64,000 bases of DNA from Onion yellows phytoplasma OY-M (GCA_000009845.1 AP006628.2:310001-374000), one strand, 5' to 3'. Positions 30,372 to 39,975 are shown, counted from the stretch's first letter. Made by a program: numbers and translations. The notes: generated by a model from the sequence alone, not told the origin.

Positions 30372-31238
30372 ATGAATACTTATTTAGATTTATGTCGTTT
30401 TATTTTGCAAAAAGGCAGTTTTAGAAACGACCGCACTAATACAGGTACCAAAAGTGTTTTTGGCTACCAAATGCGCTTTAATCTTGAAGAAGGTTTTCCT
30501 TTGTTAACTACTAAAAAAATGAATCTTAGATCAATTATCCACGAACTTTTATGGTTTTTAAAAGGGGATACTAATATTTGTTATTTGGTACAAAACAATG
30601 TTAATATTTGGAATGAATGGCCTTATCAAAAATATCAACAATCAGCTTTTTTTCAAAATGAAACATTGAAAGAATTTTTAGAAAAAATCAAAAATGATCC
30701 TCTTTTTGCCATAAAGCACGGTAATTTAGGTCCTGTTTATGGTAAACAATGGCGCGATTTTAATGGCGTTGATCAAATCAAATTTTTAATTTCTGAAATC
30801 AAAACCAATCCCAATTCCAGACGTTTGATTCTTAATTCTTGGAATCCGCCCTTATTAAACCAAATGGCATTGCCACCTTGTCATGTCTTAATTCAATTCT
30901 ACGTTCATCAAGGCAAACTCTCCTTGCAACTATATCAACGTAGTGGAGATGTTTTTTTGGGAATACCTTTTAATATCGCTTCTTATTCTTTATTACTTAT
31001 GATGGTCGCACAAGTAACTAACTTACAACCTTACGAATTTATCCATACTTTAGGAGATGCCCACATTTATTCCAATCACCTTGCACAAGTTCAGACCCAA
31101 ATTCAAAGAACTCCTAAAAAATTACCTCAAATGATTTTAAATCCTGACATCAAAAATATTGATGATTTTAAATTTAGTGATTTTACTTTGCAAAATTATC
31201 AATGTGATGGCATTTTGAAAGGCGATATTGCTGTATGA
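30372..31238 (+). CDS. thyA: Thymidylate synthase
   Basis: Methylates dUMP to dTMP using methylene-tetrahydrofolate. [26 protein letters not shown], the active site [12 protein letters not shown] with Cys170, and [17 protein letters not shown] are all present. Length 288 is normal. AAGGAG lies upstream of ATG 30372. The stop overlaps the folA start by 4 bp (ATGA), so translation is coupled to the enzyme that regenerates its folate cofactor. Confidence 0.97.
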
Positions 31239-31726
31239 TTAATTTAATTACTGCCTTTGACGGCAATTATTTGATTGGCAAAGACAACAAACTACCTTGG
31301 CATTATTCCCAAGATTTACAATATTTTAAAAAAATTACCCTTAATCAAAATGTTTTAATGGGGTATGAAACTTATAAATCCTTAAAAAATTATTTCAAAA
31401 ATAAGCCCTTTAATTTTAAAAAAACTTATGTAGCATCTTTAAAACATGATTTGGAATTGCCTAATTGTACTGTTGTTTCTGATTTGCAATCCTTCATGGC
31501 AAGTGATGCTGCCCAAGATATTTTTATTATTGGTGGAGGAAAAATCTATCAACAAACCCTACCTTGGGTAACAACTTTATACATCACCCACATTTTACAA
31601 AGACATCAAGGAAATGTTTTTTTTCCCAAAATTGACTTATCACAATACCAATTAATCCAAAAAGAAATTCACCCACAATTAATTTTTGCCATTTATCAAA
31701 AGAAATTAGATACGCCCAAATGTTAA
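31235..31726 (+). CDS. folA: Dihydrofolate reductase
   Basis: Reduces dihydrofolate with NADPH, restoring the cofactor spent by ThyA. The N-terminal [19 protein letters not shown], then [13 protein letters not shown] with the acidic active-site residue, the MGYETYKSL motif (Tyr in place of the common Arg), and [14 protein letters not shown] are present. Length 163 is normal. Starts inside the thyA stop and overlaps plsC by 7 bp, so the three genes form one operon. Confidence 0.95.
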
Positions 31727-32529
31727 CTTTTATTTTTGTTGTCGTTTGGCTAACATTTGTTTTTTTGCAAACTTCCAAAACTATGCTAGTTGATTTTTCT
31801 TTTTGCTACAAACTGCCAGTTAATTTAATTTTGGGCTTGTTGTTGGCTTTTTTAATAACGTTTATAATTTTGGTTTTTTGCCTCGTTTTAATGACTTTTC
31901 CCCCCCCTAATCATTATTTTAAAGGATTTGTTTCGCGTAGTTTGTCGCGTTTTGTCAACCGTTTTTTAAGAATTAAAGTAGTAGTTCAAAATCCTCATTT
32001 AATCCCTTCAAAAGAAAATGTTGTTATTTATGCCAATCACAAGTCATACACCGATCCTTTTGTTATTACAAGCGTTATTCCAAGAACTTTATCATTTGCT
32101 CCCAAACAAAATTTTAATTGTTTTTTTGGAACTGCATGGTTTTTAAAATTAGCTTTTTTATCTTTGGATTGTATGGTAATCTCAAGGGATGATATCAGAA
32201 AAACTGCCCAAAATTTAATAAAGGCAGTGCCTAAAGTTAAAAATGGTATGGCAATGGTAGTTTTTCCTGAGGGAGGCATTAAAGATAGAAATAACGAACA
32301 AGCAATGCCACTTTTAGGAGGGGCTTTTAAAATTGCTTGCAAAAGTAAATCTTCTATTTTGCCTTTAACTATCAAAGGAGCCAGTCAAATCAAAAATAAG
32401 CGTTTTTGGCAAAAAAAAGTAGTAGAAATAATTATTCATCCTCCTTTAAAATACGATCATTATTGCAATACAAATATGCATCAAGTAGCTATTGATGTGC
32501 AAAATATTATCAACTCTAGTTTTAATTAA
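31720..32529 (+). CDS. plsC: 1-acyl-sn-glycerol-3-phosphate acyltransferase
   Basis: Adds the second acyl chain to make phosphatidic acid at the membrane. Two hydrophobic helices (about 2-20 and 32-58) precede the acyltransferase domain. The catalytic HX4D motif is in ANHKSYTDPF (about 104-113) and the substrate motif is FPEGGIKDR (about 182-190). Length 269 is within range. Overlap with folA indicates cotranscription, although the function is unrelated. Confidence 0.93.
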   Translation: MLTFIFVVVWLTFVFLQTSKTMLVDFSFCYKLPVNLILGLLLAFLITFIILVFCLVLMTFPPPNHYFKGFVSRSLSRFVNRFLRIKVVVQNPHLIPSKENVVIYANHKSYTDPFVITSVIPRTLSFAPKQNFNCFFGTAWFLKLAFLSLDCMVISRDDIRKTAQNLIKAVPKVKNGMAMVVFPEGGIKDRNNEQAMPLLGGAFKIACKSKSSILPLTIKGASQIKNKRFWQKKVVEIIIHPPLKYDHYCNTNMHQVAIDVQNIINSSFN

Positions 32530-32629
32530 AATAATTATATTTTAACTTATTTTGATGTTATAATAAAATAGATGCTTAAAGAAATGCATAAAAAAGAAAT
32601 ATTTTTTTAATAAAGAAAGGTTTTATAAT

Positions 32630-33058
32630 ATGATTATTTTTAAAACAACTGCTTATTTTAATCCCCATTTAGATGATTTATGTTTTTTTGAAGAAAAAGA
32701 AGGAATCACTAAAAAATTAGTTTCAGCTTTAGAACCAAGTAACAAACAATCAGGACCTGTTGATTTATTTTGTCTTTCTTGGGCAATTTGTTTTTATAAA
32801 ACTTCTAAAAAGATTTTAGCAGAACAAGACTATACAAATAAAGATTTAAAAGTAAAAGTAACTTTAGAAATGCAAAAAGATGATAAAGGTTTTTATTTTA
32901 AACCTACTGCTATTTTAGGAATTCAAGATATGACGCTGGAACAAACTGAAATAATCGCAGATGCAACTCATAAAAGATGCCCTATTTCTCGTTTAATTAG
33001 TGCTGATGAAAATGTTTCTGTTAAAGTTTTAAATTACAATGAATTGATTACAGAATAA
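32630..33058 (+). CDS. OsmC/Ohr-family protein
   Basis: Thiol-dependent hydroperoxide-reducing family. Both cysteine contexts are seen: PVDLFCLSWAICF (Cys54 in the buried helix position) and the ATHKRCPISRLIS motif (Cys117) near the C-terminus, with the usual strand TVEM-like pair between. Length 142 is typical. Cys48 is extra. AAAGG lies upstream of ATG 32630 and a terminator follows, so it is a single-gene unit. The exact substrate (organic peroxide, or other) cannot be told. Confidence 0.8.
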   Translation: MIIFKTTAYFNPHLDDLCFFEEKEGITKKLVSALEPSNKQSGPVDLFCLSWAICFYKTSKKILAEQDYTNKDLKVKVTLEMQKDDKGFYFKPTAILGIQDMTLEQTEIIADATHKRCPISRLISADENVSVKVLNYNELITE

Positions 33059-33076
33059 AATTTTTCATGATATAAT

Positions 33077-33105
33077 AAAAAAACACCTTTAAAAGGTGTT
33101 TTTTT
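33077..33105. terminator. Intrinsic terminator after the osmC-like gene
   Basis: AAAAAAACACCTTT pairs with AAAGGTGTTTTTTT in a perfect hairpin with T-runs; it may serve both converging genes. Confidence 0.85.
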
Positions 33106-33146
33106 ATTATATAACTTTGAAATTATAAATGTTTAAATGATCAAAA

Positions 33147-33494
33147 TTATTCATGGTAAATTTTTTTTAAATCTTTATTTTTGTGAATAATTTTTTTTAT
33201 TAAAGGGTTAAAAACATAATTATTATATTTAGCATCCGAAACTATTTCTTTTAAAAAAATGATATTCAATTGTAATAAATTTTTGGTAATGTTGGCATCT
33301 TTTGTCAAGGGAAAAGTTTTGTGAGGATTTTGCAAAAAACTTTTTAATATTTCTTGTTCTAAATTGCTACAAGACAATAAATAATTTATAATTTTGTTTT
33401 TAACATTTTTGCGATAAAAATAATTCATTATAAAAATAACTAAAAGACAAATAAAAACAATAAAAATAAATTTAAAAAAGATACTTTCAAACAT
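33147..33494 (-). CDS. Small membrane protein, unknown function (115 aa)
   Basis: One N-terminal membrane helix (about 8-28) is followed by a soluble part. The part reads LEQEILKSFLQNP, then LNIIFLKEIVSDAKYN and NPLIKKIIHKNKDL, a pattern faintly like the winged-helix-type tail of superinfection-exclusion SieB proteins. That likeness is weak and I do not claim the function. It is last in the minus-strand housekeeping block, 4 bp after yneF, so cotranscribed. Confidence 0.62.
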   Translation of the reverse strand: MFESIFFKFIFIVFICLLVIFIMNYFYRKNVKNKIINYLLSCSNLEQEILKSFLQNPHKTFPLTKDANITKNLLQLNIIFLKEIVSDAKYNNYVFNPLIKKIIHKNKDLKKIYHE

Positions 33495-33498
33495 TATT

Positions 33499-33714
33499 TT
33501 ATTTGCCTTGTTTCATGCTGTTCATAATTTGACGAATTTGTTTTTCAGAAGGGGTACGACCCATTTGGCGAAACATTTCTTTGATTTGTTTTTCACTGAT
33601 GGGAGGATTTTGTTGTAAATGTTTTTTAAACCAATGAAACATTAAAAAAGCTCCTAAAACCCCGCCTAATAAAAATCCTATAATTGGATTTACATATAAC
33701 CAAATATTGTTCAT
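33499..33714 (-). CDS. yneF: YneF-family (UPF0154) small membrane protein
   Basis: 71 residues: a Gly-rich membrane helix (IGFLLGGVLGAFLMF, about 12-26), then the family signature NPPISEKQIKEMFRQMGRTPSEKQI and MNSMK. The family is widespread in Firmicutes and Mollicutes; its role is unknown. AAAAGGAG lies upstream of its ATG. Confidence 0.85.
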   Translation of the reverse strand: MNNIWLYVNPIIGFLLGGVLGAFLMFHWFKKHLQQNPPISEKQIKEMFRQMGRTPSEKQIRQIMNSMKQGK

Positions 33715-33767
33715 TTTGAACTCCTTTTTTCTTTTTCTTTTTTGTTTTTTCTTTCCTTGGTGAAAGT

Positions 33768-34328
33768 CTAAATTTTTTGATAAAATTGAATTTTTTTATT
33801 ACCGTATTGTTTTTCTTTTTGTAAAACAAATTCTTTAATTTGTGTAGGCAAAACAATTTTGCGATGTAATTCACAAATAATAATGCTATTTTGATGTGTT
33901 AATTTGTCTAAATATTCAAAAGCAGGTAAATAAAAATCTTTAAAATAAGGAGGGTCTAAAATAATAAAATCAAAAATCAAGTTGGCTTTTTGGAATTTTT
34001 TTAAAGCTTGAATAAAATGACCATAAAAAATAATGCTTTGTTCTAAATCCAGTTTTAATTTTTGGTGGTTTTCTTTTAAGGTTTGAAAAGCTTTTAATGA
34101 AGCATCCACAAAATAGGCTTGTTTAGCATCTCTGCTTAAAGCCTCAAAACCATAAGAACCGTTGCCTGCAAATAAATCTAAAAAGATTTTGTTTTGGAAT
34201 GAGGCTCCCAAAGTATTAAAAAGAGATTCTTTGACCAAAGAGCTAGTGGCTTTGGTGTGAGGTGATGGCACTAGTTTGATTTTGTGTCCTTTGAATTTTC
34301 CTCCGATGATAATTGTTGTCTTTGTCAT
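33768..34328 (-). CDS. rsmD: 16S rRNA (guanine966-N2)-methyltransferase
   Basis: Methylates G966 in small-subunit rRNA. It starts IIGGKFKGHKI, then the RsmD segment ATSSLVKESLFNTL, the SAM-binding LDLFAGNGSYGFEALSR (about 49-65), and catalytic DPPYFKDF (about 125-132). Length 186 is normal. ATGA overlap with the yqeK stop (34325-34328) indicates coupled translation. Confidence 0.93.
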   Translation of the reverse strand: MTKTTIIIGGKFKGHKIKLVPSPHTKATSSLVKESLFNTLGASFQNKIFLDLFAGNGSYGFEALSRDAKQAYFVDASLKAFQTLKENHQKLKLDLEQSIIFYGHFIQALKKFQKANLIFDFIILDPPYFKDFYLPAFEYLDKLTHQNSIIICELHRKIVLPTQIKEFVLQKEKQYGNKKIQFYQKI

Positions 34329-34924
34329 GAAAATATTTTTCTTTTGATGGAGTTTTTCAAAGAGGATAAAATTTCTTGGTAATTGTAAGGCAAAGGGGAT
34401 CCTTTTTGGCTGAAATAATCAAAATTACTTTTAAGAAGTTCATATATGGCTTGATTGAGGTTAAAGTAGGCTAGCTTTTGAAAATATTTTATTTGGGAAA
34501 AATTTCGTTGAGGTTCTAATTTGTCACTTAACAATACAATTTTATCGCAATAATTCATTTTTTTATCACCCCAAACATGTTTTTTGATGGCATTAAGAAT
34601 AGTGACATTTGTGATGCCAAATTCTTTTTTTAAGATGTTTGCAGCAGATAGAGCGTGAAAAATAGCAGGCGTTTTGCTGTATTTTTGGATATTGGCTTGA
34701 GTAAGATAGGGTTTTTGTTGTTCTAAGGTGTCGTTTTTGGTGTAATCATGAAATAAAGCTGCAATTTGAATAGGCAACAAAGGTTTGTTATAATGTCTTG
34801 CCATTTTGGTAGCAGTGCGATAAACTCTTATAGTGTGTTCTAACCGCAAAGGATAGTTTTTTAATTTAGTTTCGACAGCTTGACGAATTTTGTGTAACAA
34901 CATATTATTTTCATTTTTCTTCAA
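34325..34924 (-). CDS. yqeK: YqeK-family HD hydrolase (probable Ap4A hydrolase)
   Basis: HD-domain phosphohydrolase; characterised YqeK members cleave diadenosine tetraphosphate symmetrically. Metal-site residues appear in LRLEHTIRVYRTA (His), LFHDYTKN (HD), HALSAANIL and HVWGDKKM; DKLEP closes the domain. Length 199 is normal. It overlaps yqeG by 14 bp and rsmD by 4 bp within one operon. Confidence 0.87.
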   Translation of the reverse strand: MKKNENNMLLHKIRQAVETKLKNYPLRLEHTIRVYRTATKMARHYNKPLLPIQIAALFHDYTKNDTLEQQKPYLTQANIQKYSKTPAIFHALSAANILKKEFGITNVTILNAIKKHVWGDKKMNYCDKIVLLSDKLEPQRNFSQIKYFQKLAYFNLNQAIYELLKSNFDYFSQKGSPLPYNYQEILSSLKNSIKRKIFS

Positions 34925-35480
34925 AGTCTTGAAATTTTTTTTTCCAAAGGTGATAATCTTGTTTTTTGAGATTGGTTAAAAACTTTTTTTCACGATAAAA
35001 ACGATTGAATTTGGTAAACGCGCTTTCTTGAAAGCGATTTAGGGGTTTTACCAATAAAGAACAAAAACCTGCTTGATTAGCTCCTTTGATATCTGTTTGA
35101 AGTTGGTCTCCTATCATCAACATTTGTGTGGTTTCCAATTTGAGAAGTTGGCATGCTTTTTGAAAAGCTGTAGGGGATGGTTTTTTGTTTAATAAATTTA
35201 AATATATAAAAGTAAAATCATTTTTTAAAACTTTGTGGAGGCGTTTTTTAGAGGCATTAGAAAGAATAACGACTTTGAAAATAAGAGATAATTTAGTTAA
35301 AAGGTTTTTAATTTGTTCATCTAAAATATCTTTGTTGCATTCAATTAAAGTATTGTCTAGATCAAAAATTAACGCTTTAATGCCTTGTTTTTGAAACAAC
35401 TCAAAAGGAATCTGCAAGACACAAGGAAAATAGTGTTGAGGGATGAAAAGTTTGTTGGGGCAAGTCATTTTATTGGACAT
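34911..35480 (-). CDS. yqeG: YqeG-family HAD phosphatase
   Basis: HAD type IIIA phosphatase. Motif I is FDLDNTLIE (about 40-48), motif II ILSNASKKR, motif III KPSPTAF and motif IV MIGDQLQTDIKGANQAGF (about 134-151). Length 189. The start used (ATG at 35478-35480) overlaps greA's last codons; ATG 35466-35468 is an alternative. YqeG lies near yqeK in many Firmicutes. Substrate unknown. Confidence 0.88.
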   Translation of the reverse strand: MSNKMTCPNKLFIPQHYFPCVLQIPFELFQKQGIKALIFDLDNTLIECNKDILDEQIKNLLTKLSLIFKVVILSNASKKRLHKVLKNDFTFIYLNLLNKKPSPTAFQKACQLLKLETTQMLMIGDQLQTDIKGANQAGFCSLLVKPLNRFQESAFTKFNRFYREKKFLTNLKKQDYHLWKKKFQDFEEK

Positions 35481-35940
35481 CTACAATTTTGACTCTAAAA
35501 GTGTTTCCAGTTTCGCCGGTAACAAAAACAACGTCTCCTATTTGGTGCCCTTTGATATTTTGTCCTAAAGGAGATTCAATCGAAATTTTGTTGTTAAAAG
35601 GATCTGCTTCCAAGGTGCTTACTAATTCAATTTCTTGTTGTTGTTTGGTGTGTAAAAGCTCCAAAGATACTTTTTTGCCAATACTTACTTCTCTTTCTTT
35701 GGAAACTTTAACTACGCGGACATTTTTTAAAATATTTTGGATTTCTGAGATGCGATGTTCTATTAAAGCTTGTTCGTTTCTAGCAGCATCATAATCAGCG
35801 TTTTCGGATAAATCTCCTTGTTCGCGCGCTTCTTTTAAAGCTTCTAAATTTTCTTTTCTTTTAACTTCTTTTAAAAAAGTTAATTCTTTTTTTAATTTTT
35901 CTATTCCTGATTGGGTAAGTTCATAAATTTTATTATTCAT
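35470..35940 (-). CDS. greA: Transcription elongation factor GreA
   Basis: Rescues backtracked RNA polymerase by stimulating transcript cleavage. It has the N-terminal coiled coil with the acidic tip: YELTQSGIEKLKKEL, then GDLSENADYDAARNEQALIE (about 40-60). The C-terminal FKBP-like domain ends in SPLGQNIKGHQIGDVV. I chose ATG at 35938-35940 (156 residues), because GAAGG lies at good spacing and the protein then starts like other GreA; an upstream in-frame ATG (35982) would add 14 unusual residues. Confidence 0.95.
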   Translation of the reverse strand: MNNKIYELTQSGIEKLKKELTFLKEVKRKENLEALKEAREQGDLSENADYDAARNEQALIEHRISEIQNILKNVRVVKVSKEREVSIGKKVSLELLHTKQQQEIELVSTLEADPFNNKISIESPLGQNIKGHQIGDVVFVTGETGNTFRVKIVDVQ

Positions 35941-35992
35941 AAATAAAAGACCTTCTTTTTTTATTTTTTGATGGTTTTTCAAAATTCCTAAA

Positions 35993-36577
35993 TTATTTTT
36001 TGAGATAAGAAATAATCAACCCATCACCTACATCTTGAAAAGTGGTGCAAAAATCTGGGTGATTTGTTAAAAAAGTTTGAAAATTATGCATTTTTTTGAA
36101 AATTCCTTGATTATTTTTAGTCGTTTTGGCTTTTTTAAAACAACTTAAATTAAGGTTATCAAAAACGATAATGCCTTGTTTTTTGAGTAAAGGAGCATAT
36201 TTGCAAAATAACTTTTGATATTGGGCTTTGGCAGCATCAATAAAAATTAAATCATATTTTTTTAAATTGCAAGTAGGATAAATTAACGCCTCTTGCCAAA
36301 TGACATTTATGTGATAGGGAGTTTCTTTTAAAAAGTTTTTAGCTAAATTATAATTTATAAAATCTCTTTCTAAAGTATCAATTTTAGTGCTAAGAGAGCT
36401 CATAGCCAAAGCGCTATATCCAATGGCAGTTCCGATTTCTAAAATATTTGTGATTTTGTTTTGTGAAATTACATCAAGTAACAAAGCTAATCCTTGGTCT
36501 TGGATAATGGGGATTTTGTTTTCTTGGGCGTATTTTTTTAATTTTTGTAAGTTTTTTTCTTTGTTAAAATCAAACAT
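35993..36577 (-). CDS. trmR: O-methyltransferase of the YrrM/TrmR family
   Basis: SAM-dependent class I methyltransferase; the Bacillus member TrmR methylates 5-hydroxyuridine in tRNA. ILEIGTAIGYSALAM forms the SAM site, LERD the second motif, and YDLIFIDAAKAQYQKLF the metal-binding segment. The frame is open further upstream (to 36646), but ATG at 36575-36577, two bases after the ruvX stop, gives the usual N-terminus (194 residues). The gene order ruvX-trmR-greA is kept from Firmicutes. Confidence 0.85.
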   Translation of the reverse strand: MFDFNKEKNLQKLKKYAQENKIPIIQDQGLALLLDVISQNKITNILEIGTAIGYSALAMSSLSTKIDTLERDFINYNLAKNFLKETPYHINVIWQEALIYPTCNLKKYDLIFIDAAKAQYQKLFCKYAPLLKKQGIIVFDNLNLSCFKKAKTTKNNQGIFKKMHNFQTFLTNHPDFCTTFQDVGDGLIISYLKK

Positions 36578-36578
36578 T

Positions 36579-37034
36579 TCAATGCTCTTTGTTTGTGTGT
36601 AATTTGATATAATCGAGATAATTTTGTAAAATGATGGTTGCTGCAATTTCGTCTTTCATTTGTAAAATTTTGCCCTTTTTTTTGTTATTGGTTTTTAACA
36701 TTTGGATTGCTTGTACGGTAGATAAACGTTCATCCCATAAAATTACTTTTACTTGCTCAAACTTGTTTTCTAGCGTTTTTTTAAAATCACTACTTATTTT
36801 GGCTTTAATTCCTATGTCGTTGTTCATGTGTTTGGGGTATCCCAAAACAATTGTTTTAATTTGATATTGAAAAATGATTTCTTGTAAAGGTGCAATCAAT
36901 CGATCGTATTTGTGGGTGGCAAAAAAAATAGTTTTGAGGTTTTGGGCAATAATTCCTGTTTGTGATAAAGCAATTCCTAAAGTTTTTTCACCTAAATCCA
37001 ACCCCAAAGATGCATTATTTTGGCATTTTAACAT
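36579..37034 (-). CDS. ruvX: RuvX/YqgF, RNase H-fold nuclease
   Basis: YqgF acts in pre-16S rRNA 5'-end maturation in E. coli, and is often annotated as a Holliday-junction resolvase. The RNase H-like acidic residues sit in GLDLGEKTLGIALS (Asp13), GYPKHMNND, LWDERLSTVQA and KDEIAATIIL. Length 151 is normal. It is followed within 2 bp by trmR. Confidence 0.92.
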   Translation of the reverse strand: MLKCQNNASLGLDLGEKTLGIALSQTGIIAQNLKTIFFATHKYDRLIAPLQEIIFQYQIKTIVLGYPKHMNNDIGIKAKISSDFKKTLENKFEQVKVILWDERLSTVQAIQMLKTNNKKKGKILQMKDEIAATIILQNYLDYIKLHTNKEH

Positions 37035-37270
37035 AATAAAACATTCTCATTTGTCAAAAAATGGTTTGAATGATAAAAATTATTCTTTTTTTCTTGGTTT
37101 TGGTTCAACTTCATTTTATCAATTTTTTTGTGTTTTTGGGCAAATAATTTTATTAATAATTGTTTAAAAGATTTGAAAAATAGTGGTTTTGGGGTTTTAA
37201 AAGGGTTTAATTTTAATTTTTCTTCCGCTTTGATTATTTTTTTCTTTTTTATTTTGTTGTTTTTTGTCAT
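37028..37270 (-). CDS. Small lysine-rich protein of unknown function
   Basis: About 80 residues with ATG at 37268-37270 (AAAGGTG upstream); the frame is open three codons further. It is extremely basic, with Lys/Asn runs and no membrane helix. In Firmicutes this place between alaS and ruvX is held by IreB (YrzL), but I see no likeness to it. It overlaps the ruvX start by 7 bp. It may bind nucleic acid; that is a guess from charge alone. Confidence 0.5.
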   Translation of the reverse strand: MTKNNKIKKKKIIKAEEKLKLNPFKTPKPLFFKSFKQLLIKLFAQKHKKIDKMKLNQNQEKKNNFYHSNHFLTNENVLLC

Positions 37271-37380
37271 TTCGAACACCTTTTAACAATTTTTAGGAAT
37301 TTTTAGGAATTTTGATTATTTTTAATAATTTTAGGAATTTTTTCCTTGAGGATTTTTTTATTATAAATTTTTTAAACAGT

Positions 37381-39975
37381 TTAATTTATTTCTAATTTGG
37401 TTTTTACAAAATTAAGTACTTGTTCTAAATTTTTAGTTTTTTTGGTGCCCCCTTGAGCTAAACTAGCATTGCCACCACCAGAACCACAAACCAAGGATAC
37501 AGCTTCTTTAATCAAATTACCTGCATGTAGAGTTTTGCTTTTGCATAAAAAAACAATTTTTTCAGGTTGCACATAAGATAAAAATAAAACTTCTAAATGG
37601 TATTTATCAAAAATATGATTCATAAAAAATTTGAGAACTTCTAAAGGTTTTTCTTCTTCAATGGTTAACATCATTTTTTTGGTAATTTGTGGTGGTAAAA
37701 AATTAGATTCTGCTTGTACCATATTTTTTTGATGATATTCTAAAACTTTTTTTTCAAAAAGAACTAAGGCTTGTTGTTGTGCTTTGATATGTTTTTGATA
37801 ATTGAGAATATCTTGATAACTTTGGGTTATTGGAGGAAAATTTTTAACATCAAAAATGAGGTTTTGCGTTTGTAAGGATTTTGCTTTTTGGGTTAGTTGG
37901 TGCAAGTCGTTTTGGTAAGGAACTAATTTGGCGTTGAGACTTTCTTGGCAATTGTTATTACAAACTGCCTCAATGCGGTAGATACCAGAGCTAATGCTTT
38001 CGCATGACAAAATAGTAAAATGTTCTAAATCTTTAGTATTTGTGGCATGTGTTCCTCCGCATAAATCCACTGAAAAAGTATCAATACTTACGATTCTTAC
38101 TTTGTCTTTGTATTTGGCTTTTTGATTTTGTTCTAGAAGAGTGGCGTATTTTTTTTGGGCGTCTGGGATTGAAAGTTGTTCAATTTTGACTGGAACACTT
38201 TTTTGAATTAGTTGGTTTACTTCTTTTTCTATTTGTAATAAAGTTTGGGGAGTAATTTTTTCAAAATGATTAAAATCATAACGTAAAGAGCTAAATCCCA
38301 CTGATGAACCTTGTTTTTTGAGGTGGCTGCCTAATTGTTTTTGCAAAACTGCTTCTAAAAGATGTGTTGCTGTGTGATGATAAGAAATTTGATTGCGTTT
38401 AGTCTTTTCAATGCAGGCATAAACTTCTTGACCTTCGCAAAAGTTTCCTTGAACTTCGTGCAAAATTTGTCCGTTTGGTAGTTTAGTTATTTTGGTAACT
38501 TTGGTGTTGTCAATCCAACCTTCATCTTCTATTTGTCCTCCCATATTAGCATAAAAAGGTGTTTTTTCAAGCACTATTCCTTTGTCAAAAACTTTGATTA
38601 CTTTGGTTTTGCAAGTAAAATTTGTATAACCTATAAATTCGCTGGGAGTTAAAAATTGGAGAAATGATTCTTCTTGTTTATTCATGTGTATTTGCGATGT
38701 TTGATTTTGTTTACTTAAATTTTGGTGGTCGTGGAGTAATTCTTGGAATTTTTGGTAGTCTGTTGTAATGTTTTTCTTTTTAGCATAATCCAAAATTAAA
38801 TCTTCAGGAATGCCGTAAGTGTCGTATAATTTGAAAAAGTTTTGTCCTGATAAAGTGTTTTGGGTGAGATGTTGTAAAAAAGTTTTTTCGGCAGTTTTGA
38901 GAGTTTGTTCAAAAATATTTTCTTGTTGCAATAGCACTTTGGCAATAATTTCTTGGTTGGTGCATAGTTCTTTGTAAAAATCTTTCATCATTGCAGCTGT
39001 TGGAGGCACTAATTGATGTAAAAAAGGTTTGTCTAAACCTAGTTTTTTGCCTTCGTTAGCAGCTCTTCGTAATAATTTTTTTAAGACATAGCCCCTTTTT
39101 TCGTTAGTGAGGACTGCTCCGTCATTGATTGCAAAAACCAAAGTTTTTAAGTGATCTGCAATAATTTTAAAACTTTCTTGTCCTGTGTATTTGATTTGTG
39201 TCATTTTTTCCAAAGCTTTTATTAAAGGAAAGAAAAGGTCTGTTTCAAAATTGGTTTTGGTGTTTTGCAAAATACAGGCTAAACGTTCTAAACCAGCCCC
39301 AGTATCAATGTTTTTGCTTGGTAGTTCTTGATATTTTTCGATAGGTAATTTAGGGTCGCAATTATATTGAGAAAAAACAATATTCCAAATTTCGATAAAG
39401 CGGTCGTTTTCTAAATCTTGGATAATTAGTTCTTTGTTGCGAGGGTCAAAAGTTTTTCCTCTGTCAAAAAAAATCTCGGTGCAAGGACCAGAAGGACCAG
39501 GACCTATTTGCCAAAAATTGCTCTTTAAAGGAATAAGGTGGTTTTTTTCTACTCCTAAGTCAAGCCAATATTGATAAGTATCTTGGTCTTGAAAAAAATA
39601 AGTGATGTAGAGTTTTTCTAAGGGAAAAGCAAACCATTTAGGCGAAGTTAACAACTCAAAGGCGTAGTGGATAGCTTCTTTTTTAAAATAATTTCCGATA
39701 GAAAAATTGCCTAACATTTCAAAAAAAGTATGATGGCGCGAGGTTTTTCCTACGTTTTTGATGTCGTTGGTACGAATACATTTTTGCACGTTAGTAATGC
39801 GTCTAAAAGGAGGTGTTTGTGTGCCATCAAAATATTTTTTTAAAGGGGTAATGCCTGCATTAACCCATAATAAGTTAGCTTCGTTTCGTGGTATCAAAGA
39901 AGATGATTTTGCGATGTGATGGTTTTTGCTTGCAAAAAATTTGAGCCACATTTGTCTAATTTCAAAAGATGTCAT
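37381..39975 (-). CDS. alaS: Alanyl-tRNA synthetase
   Basis: Charges tRNA-Ala and clears mis-charged Ser/Gly. The N-terminal class II core: RQMWLKFFASKNH, NAGITPLKKYFDG, RHHTFFEMLGNFSIGNYFK (motif 2). The editing domain carries HTATHLLEAVL and CGGTHATNT zinc-site residues (about 540-650). A C-terminal GSGGGNASLAQGG segment of the C-Ala domain is present. Length 864 is close to the usual 875. ATG 39975 has GGAG upstream. A 400+ bp divergent promoter region separates it from the next gene. Confidence 0.97.
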   Translation of the reverse strand: MTSFEIRQMWLKFFASKNHHIAKSSSLIPRNEANLLWVNAGITPLKKYFDGTQTPPFRRITNVQKCIRTNDIKNVGKTSRHHTFFEMLGNFSIGNYFKKEAIHYAFELLTSPKWFAFPLEKLYITYFFQDQDTYQYWLDLGVEKNHLIPLKSNFWQIGPGPSGPCTEIFFDRGKTFDPRNKELIIQDLENDRFIEIWNIVFSQYNCDPKLPIEKYQELPSKNIDTGAGLERLACILQNTKTNFETDLFFPLIKALEKMTQIKYTGQESFKIIADHLKTLVFAINDGAVLTNEKRGYVLKKLLRRAANEGKKLGLDKPFLHQLVPPTAAMMKDFYKELCTNQEIIAKVLLQQENIFEQTLKTAEKTFLQHLTQNTLSGQNFFKLYDTYGIPEDLILDYAKKKNITTDYQKFQELLHDHQNLSKQNQTSQIHMNKQEESFLQFLTPSEFIGYTNFTCKTKVIKVFDKGIVLEKTPFYANMGGQIEDEGWIDNTKVTKITKLPNGQILHEVQGNFCEGQEVYACIEKTKRNQISYHHTATHLLEAVLQKQLGSHLKKQGSSVGFSSLRYDFNHFEKITPQTLLQIEKEVNQLIQKSVPVKIEQLSIPDAQKKYATLLEQNQKAKYKDKVRIVSIDTFSVDLCGGTHATNTKDLEHFTILSCESISSGIYRIEAVCNNNCQESLNAKLVPYQNDLHQLTQKAKSLQTQNLIFDVKNFPPITQSYQDILNYQKHIKAQQQALVLFEKKVLEYHQKNMVQAESNFLPPQITKKMMLTIEEEKPLEVLKFFMNHIFDKYHLEVLFLSYVQPEKIVFLCKSKTLHAGNLIKEAVSLVCGSGGGNASLAQGGTKKTKNLEQVLNFVKTKLEIN

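Noticed and set aside
33626-33874. Minus-strand 82-codon frame between rsmD and yneF
   Set aside because: Overlaps both genes in another frame; Lys-run artefact.
37384-37386. Possible IreB (YrzL) in place of the 80-aa Lys-rich gene next to alaS
   Set aside because: Position fits, but I see none of the IreB sequence pattern in the product.
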